Of a stretch of 9,291 nucleotides of DNA, positions 6,001-9,291 are shown piece after piece. Location: assembly GCA_902796705.1 (NCBI GenBank), contig CADBQF010000045.1:1-9291 (forward strand), given 5' to 3'. Position 1 is the first letter of the stretch; each line of letters opens with the position of its first letter. The notes below the pieces were generated by a model. It had not been told where the DNA came from. It did not search any database and saw nothing but the letters and a program-made list of their open reading frames with translations. The position numbers and the translations under genes were made by a program. Source of the stretch: Ruminococcus flavefaciens. GTDB lineage: Bacteria > Bacillota > Clostridia > Oscillospirales > Ruminococcaceae.

Positions 6001-6982
6001 CGTCCTTTTTCGGGGAAGTCATTGTAGAAAGGGGATTGCTCTCGACAGCATCTCTTACATTCTCATCATTGAGATGAGTATAGATCTCAGTAGTTGCTGT
6101 ACTTGCATGACCGAGGAGCTTTTTAAGTGTAAGCACATCGGCATCTCCGTACTGATACATCAATGTAGCAGCCGTATGGCGAAGTTTATGGGTGGTAATG
6201 CCTTTGCCGTTGAGACCGGCTATTTTCAGAGAGTTTTCAACGATCTGCTGAACACGCCGCTTTGAAATGCGTTTTTTCTGATTGCTGAGAAAAAGTGCAG
6301 TTTCTTCGGAAGCATTCTTATCGCTGTTCCTGACTTCGATATATGAGTTTATCGCATCGATGCAGGCTTTATTAAGGTAGATTACACGTTTTTTATTGCC
6401 TTTGCCAAGAACGGTCATTCTGTTTTCGGTAAAATCTATATCGCTTATATCAATACCCACAAGCTCGCTGAGTCGTATACCGCAGTTCAGGAATATCGTC
6501 AGTATGCAGTAATCACGTCTTGATTCAGCAGTTCCGGCGGTTTCAAGGAGCTTCCGGCTCTCACTGAGTGAAAGATATTTCGGCATATTCTTTTTAGGGA
6601 CACGTATATCGATATCCTTAGTAGGATCGGAACTGAGCAGATGAACGTCTTTGGTCATATATTTGAAAAAGCTTCGGAGCGACGATATCTTGCGATATCT
6701 TGCACGCTCGGAATTCCTGCGTTCATCAGATGTATAGAATATAAAATCGTATATATCCGAAACCTTGATCTTCTGGAGTTCCGATATCTGCATATCCTTA
6801 ATGGAAATATCTGATATATCATCGGCTGTATCTGAAGTTTTGCTGTGGATATATTTCAGGAAAAGCCTTATATCAAAATAGTATTCGCTTATAGTACGCT
6901 CAGCAAGAAGCCTGACGACTTTCATATGAACGATGTAATTGTTGAGGAACTCAGGATTATCTTCATTATTATAATTAGCCAT
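5993..6982 (-). CDS. XerC/D-like tyrosine recombinase
   Basis: Tyrosine recombinases cut and rejoin two DNA duplexes at short inverted-repeat sites through a 3'-phosphotyrosine intermediate. This 329-residue protein has an N-terminal SAM-like, core-binding domain (about 11-115, with TISEYYFDIRLFLKYI and SSLRSFFKYM) and a C-terminal catalytic domain (about 133-315). All catalytic residues are visible: Arg170 (CGIRLSEL), Lys194 (LGKGNKKR), His265 and Arg268 (HKLRH), His292 (GHAS) and Tyr301 (IYTH). The sequence resembles the Xer-like housekeeping recombinases widespread in Clostridia more than phage integrases, and no excisionase or phage gene lies nearby. The start at 6982 has an AAGG Shine-Dalgarno about 8 bases upstream; a GTG at 7015 in the same frame lacks one. 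The gene has its own promoter and ends at the bidirectional terminator. Whether it resolves chromosome dimers or acts on another site cannot be told from sequence. Confidence 0.93.
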   Translation of the reverse strand: MANYNNEDNPEFLNNYIVHMKVVRLLAERTISEYYFDIRLFLKYIHSKTSDTADDISDISIKDMQISELQKIKVSDIYDFIFYTSDERRNSERARYRKISSLRSFFKYMTKDVHLLSSDPTKDIDIRVPKKNMPKYLSLSESRKLLETAGTAESRRDYCILTIFLNCGIRLSELVGIDISDIDFTENRMTVLGKGNKKRVIYLNKACIDAINSYIEVRNSDKNASEETALFLSNQKKRISKRRVQQIVENSLKIAGLNGKGITTHKLRHTAATLMYQYGDADVLTLKKLLGHASTATTEIYTHLNDENVRDAVESNPLSTMTSPKKDEK

Positions 6983-6990
6983 AGTTTTTT

Positions 6991-6995
6991 CCTTA
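6991..6995 (-). promoter_or_regulatory. Ribosome binding site fixing the recombinase start
   Basis: On the minus strand TAAGG precedes the ATG at 6982 by 8 bases. The alternative upstream GTG at 7015 has no comparable site, and its codons would cover the leader. Confidence 0.65.
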
Positions 6996-7014
6996 TCTGA
7001 AATATCAATATACA

Positions 7015-7030
7015 CCGGTCAGATCACCGG
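7015..7030 (-). repeat. Short inverted repeat in the recombinase leader
   Basis: CCGGT (7015-7019) and ACCGG (7026-7030) flank a 6-base spacer. It would form a small stem-loop in the untranslated leader of the recombinase mRNA. Its function is unknown. Confidence 0.35.
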
Positions 7031-7038
7031 ATAAGAGA

Positions 7039-7067
7039 ATTATAGCACCTAACAAAACAAAAGTCAA
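7039..7067 (-). promoter_or_regulatory. Promoter of the tyrosine recombinase gene
   Basis: On the minus strand TTGACT (7067-7062; 5 of 6) and a perfect TATAAT (7044-7039) are 17 bp apart. Transcription would start near 7032, giving a leader of about 50 nt. Confidence 0.75.
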
Positions 7068-7084
7068 GATATCCGGAGTAGTTT

Positions 7085-7110
7085 TTGCACCAAACATACA
7101 TTTGGTGCAA
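7085..7110. repeat. Perfect 10-6-10 inverted repeat
   Basis: TTGCACCAAA (7085-7094) and TTTGGTGCAA (7101-7110) are exact reverse complements separated by CATACA. The repeat lies between the two divergent promoters, 18 bp upstream of the recombinase -35 element and 88 bp upstream of the GH43 -35 element. It has only a poor T-tract on either side and no gene to terminate, so an operator or a recombinase core site is more likely than a terminator. Confidence 0.7.
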
Positions 7111-7197
7111 CTTTGTTTCAGAAACTTCACGCACTTTCCTCTTTATGTATTCCGGAATTTTTGTTAAAGCTGAATATGTGCTTCTGTTTATTTGTAC

Positions 7198-7226
7198 TTG
7201 ATTTGTTAAGGCAAACGTGATATAAT
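7198..7226 (+). promoter_or_regulatory. Promoter of the GH43 gene
   Basis: TTGATT (7198-7203; 4 of 6) and a perfect TATAAT (7221-7226) are 17 bp apart. The predicted start is about 7233, and AAGGAG at 7250-7255 lies 10 bases before the ATG at 7266. Confidence 0.75.
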
Positions 7227-7265
7227 AACAGTTGTCAGATATTTCTGCAAAGGAGTAATTATCAA

Positions 7266-8777
7266 ATGATCTACAAGAATCCTGTCGTAAAAGGTTTTTA
7301 TCCGGATCCAAGCGTTTGCCGTGCTGATGACGGACTTTATTACATGGTGTGCAGTTCTTTCCAGTATTTCCCCGGAGTTCCGCTTCTAAGAAGCTCTGAT
7401 CTTGTAAACTGGGAACAGATCGGAAGCTGCATCACACGTACAACTCAGGCAGATCTTTCCGAAGCTGAAAGTTCAGCCGGAATTTTTGCTCCTACTATAA
7501 GATATCACAACGGAAGATTCTATATGGTCACCACGAATACTTCTGCCAACAAGAACTTCTATCTGTATACAGATGACATTACAAAAGAATGGTCTGATCC
7601 TGTGTTCGTCGATCAGGACGGCATCGATCCGTCACTTTTCTTTGATGACGGAAAAGTTTACTTTATCAGCAACGGTACTGACGATGAGGGCAACGAAGGC
7701 ATCACTCAGTGTGAGATAGATATTTCCACTGGAAAGAAGCTCTCCCCCAGCCGTACTATCTGGAAAGGCAGCGGCGGTAGATTTCTCGAAGGCCCGCATA
7801 TGTATAAGATCAACGGTACATACTATCTTCTTGCTGCCGAAGGCGGAACTGAATACGGCCATATGATAACTTATGCAAAAAGTGCCTCAGTCTGGGGCGA
7901 ATTTGAAAGCTATCCGGGTAATCCTGTTCTTACGAATCGTGATCTTGGTACGTTCATAATTCAGGGTGCAGGCCACGGAGAACTTGTGGAAAGTCCTGAC
8001 GGTGAATGGTTCATGATACATCTCGGATTCCGTCAGGAAGGCGAATGGCTCCACTATCATCACCTCGGCAGGGAAGTTTTCATGACTCCTGTTCAGTTCA
8101 AGGAAGACGGTTGGTTCACTGCCGGAACAAATGGCACTGTCGGTGAAGAATATGAGATAAAAGGCTGCAAAGATCAGAAAAAATATGAAGTACAGACTTT
8201 TGCAAATACTCCTCGTGAAGCAGGCTGGGTATATCTCAGGAAACCAGATATAAATAACTATAGTTATTCAGGGGATAAATATGTTCTTCACGGAACTAAC
8301 AAGACGCTTTTCGACAGATCCTCCCCCACTTTTACAGCTCTCAGGCAGCGTGACTTCAACGGAACGGTCAATTGCAGCGTCAGACTTGACGGAAGAGATT
8401 TCGGTGAAGCCGGCATCACCATGTATATGGACGAAGACGATCACTATGACGTTTGTATCCGCAGAAACAATCAGGCTTGGCTCGATACAAGAAAAAAATA
8501 TGAAGCCGTCCTCAAACTGAATATCGGTGATATACGCCATATACAGGCTGTTGTTCCTCTGCCTCCGGGAACAGACAATGCTTCCTTCATCATAGAGATG
8601 ACAAATACAGAGTATACTTTCAGCGTTGTTATAGGTGAAAAGACGCACACTCTCGGCAAGGCAAGGACGAAATATCTTTCAAGCGAATCAGCCGGAGGCT
8701 TCACCGGTGTCATGATAGGCCTTTACGCCTCTGACGGTACGGCAGAGTTTACTGACCTTAAAATACAGTATTGCTAA
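7266..8777 (+). CDS. GH43 beta-xylosidase / alpha-L-arabinofuranosidase
   Basis: Family 43 glycoside hydrolases release xylose or arabinose from xylo- and arabino-oligosaccharides with inversion of configuration. The 503-residue protein starts with the classic NPVVKGFYPDPS segment. The five-bladed propeller spans about 1-300, with the catalytic triad visible: general base Asp14 (PDPS), pKa-tuning Asp121 (GIDPS) and general acid Glu175 (LEGPH). A GHGELVE motif (about 238-244) and a probable C-terminal beta-sandwich domain (about 310-503) match the two-domain beta-xylosidase-like subfamilies. There is no signal peptide or dockerin, so it should act in the cytoplasm on imported oligosaccharides, unlike the dockerin protein at the window start. 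It is transcribed alone, with its own promoter and terminator and no neighbouring transporter or regulator. The family is certain; xylosidase versus arabinofuranosidase specificity is not. Confidence 0.93.
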   Translation: MIYKNPVVKGFYPDPSVCRADDGLYYMVCSSFQYFPGVPLLRSSDLVNWEQIGSCITRTTQADLSEAESSAGIFAPTIRYHNGRFYMVTTNTSANKNFYLYTDDITKEWSDPVFVDQDGIDPSLFFDDGKVYFISNGTDDEGNEGITQCEIDISTGKKLSPSRTIWKGSGGRFLEGPHMYKINGTYYLLAAEGGTEYGHMITYAKSASVWGEFESYPGNPVLTNRDLGTFIIQGAGHGELVESPDGEWFMIHLGFRQEGEWLHYHHLGREVFMTPVQFKEDGWFTAGTNGTVGEEYEIKGCKDQKKYEVQTFANTPREAGWVYLRKPDINNYSYSGDKYVLHGTNKTLFDRSSPTFTALRQRDFNGTVNCSVRLDGRDFGEAGITMYMDEDDHYDVCIRRNNQAWLDTRKKYEAVLKLNIGDIRHIQAVVPLPPGTDNASFIIEMTNTEYTFSVVIGEKTHTLGKARTKYLSSESAGGFTGVMIGLYASDGTAEFTDLKIQYC

Positions 8778-8782
8778 GAATC

Positions 8783-8816
8783 AAAAAGCTCCTCACATTT
8801 GTAAGGAGCTTTTTTC
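8783..8816. terminator. Bidirectional terminator after the GH43 gene
   Basis: An 11 bp stem, AAAAAGCTCCT (8783-8793) with AGGAGCTTTTT (8804-8814), encloses a 10-base loop and ends in a T-run. The A-run on the left arm gives a T-run on the minus strand, so it can serve both GH43 and the convergent topoisomerase gene, which ends at 8820. Confidence 0.9.
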
Positions 8817-8819
8817 ATA

Positions 8820-9291
8820 TCATATAAATGTGAGCTGGTTTGAATCACCGAGTTCCTTTGCAGGCTTTCCGGCAGAGGGAACTGTTTTGGCACGGTACTT
8901 TTCAAGTTCTGATGCCTGCTCTTCGCTTATGAAAGAAGCACTTGCGAGAACTGCGTTCTTGCGGAGGCTTATCACCTGTACTCCCTGAGAATCTCTTGTG
9001 GATTTCGGAAGTATCATTGCTGAATTGAATACAAGTGCGTGTCCGCTTGACGAACGGAGAAGAATATCTCTGTCTTCGCTGACAAAGAGGACTCCGATGA
9101 GCGGTGATTTGTCGGAATAAGCTTTTGAGAGCTTTTTGCGGTTAGTCTTTGTCTCGTAGGACTTCATAGGTATCTTGGCAGCTTTTCCGTTCTCGAAGAA
9201 GAATATGACATATCCGCTGTAATCGGTCGTCGGAACGAGAGCTGTGAGATTTTCTCCCTCATCGAATGAGAGCTTTGCCGGGATAAAGTCG
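8820..9291 (-). CDS. Type IIA topoisomerase subunit A, C-terminal part (GyrA/ParC)
   Basis: The frame is open to the window edge on the minus strand, so only the last 156 residues are seen; the first visible codons read DFIPAKLSFDEGEN. They show beta-pinwheel blade motifs of the DNA-wrapping C-terminal domain of GyrA/ParC: FFFENGKAAKIPMKSYETK, ILLRSSSGHALVFN and STRDSQGVQVISLRKN. This domain bends DNA around gyrase or topoisomerase IV, while the catalytic tyrosine lies in the missing N-terminal part. The final approximately 35 residues (EEQASELEKYRAK to LTFI) form a charged tail outside the propeller. The visible part does not include the GyrA box, so gyrase A and topoisomerase IV A cannot be told apart. 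The gene converges on GH43 and shares its terminator. Confidence 0.85.
   Translation of the reverse strand, partial: DFIPAKLSFDEGENLTALVPTTDYSGYVIFFFENGKAAKIPMKSYETKTNRKKLSKAYSDKSPLIGVLFVSEDRDILLRSSSGHALVFNSAMILPKSTRDSQGVQVISLRKNAVLASASFISEEQASELEKYRAKTVPSAGKPAKELGDSNQLTFI

Noticed and set aside
5993..7110. Integrative element or phage remnant around the recombinase
   Set aside because: No excisionase, replication, conjugation or phage gene is present, no tRNA or direct-repeat att pair is visible, and base composition does not obviously change. The protein resembles housekeeping Xer-like enzymes.
8792..8834. Alternative hairpin CTCACATTT with AAATGTGAG competing with the GH43 terminator
   Set aside because: The 9 bp match spans the end of the convergent topoisomerase coding sequence and has a long loop. 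The 11 bp terminator stem is far more favourable, so the match is probably incidental.

Overview
The window looks like chromosomal DNA of a gut or rumen Ruminococcus (Bacillota, Oscillospiraceae), most like the cellulosome-building species. Four things suggest this: a protein ending in a type I dockerin, an oxygen-sensitive class III ribonucleotide reductase operon, a GH43 hemicellulase, and Gram-positive style promoters with strong Shine-Dalgarno sites. The species assignment is inference; no rRNA or marker gene is present.

Layout. (1) 1-1788 (+): 3' part of a secreted dockerin protein with a Thr-rich linker and a probable beta-rich central domain of unknown activity. (2) 1821-2816 (+): a sigma-A-type promoter, a highly structured leader of about 110 nt whose first nucleotides form a long hairpin, and a membrane-anchored SGNH-like protein that lacks recognisable catalytic residues. 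A strong terminator follows. (3) 2974-5948 (+): promoter, nrdD and nrdG, the anaerobic ribonucleotide reductase and its radical-SAM activase, ending in a bidirectional terminator. A NrdR-box-like palindrome lies between the promoter and the nrdD ribosome binding site. A second palindrome, a perfect match to the NrdR consensus as I recall it, is built into the terminator hairpin of the preceding gene. (4) 5993-6982 (-): a complete XerC/D-like tyrosine recombinase, convergent with nrdDG. (5) 6983-7265: a divergent intergenic region holding one promoter on each strand and a perfect inverted repeat with recombinase-site geometry. (6) 7266-8777 (+): an intracellular GH43 beta-xylosidase/arabinofuranosidase with its own promoter and terminator. 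(7) 8820-9291 (-): C-terminal end of a type IIA topoisomerase A subunit (GyrA/ParC), cut by the window edge.

How the parts fit. nrdDG is a self-contained two-gene operon that supplies deoxyribonucleotides without oxygen. The dockerin protein and the GH43 enzyme fit a plant-fibre-degrading lifestyle: the first would act outside the cell on the cellulosome, the second inside on imported oligosaccharides. The recombinase and topoisomerase are probably housekeeping genes. I see no phage, plasmid, CRISPR or insertion-sequence content. The observations most worth checking are the two NrdR-like palindromes, the hairpin at the 5' end of the SGNH-like mRNA, and the inverted repeat upstream of the recombinase.
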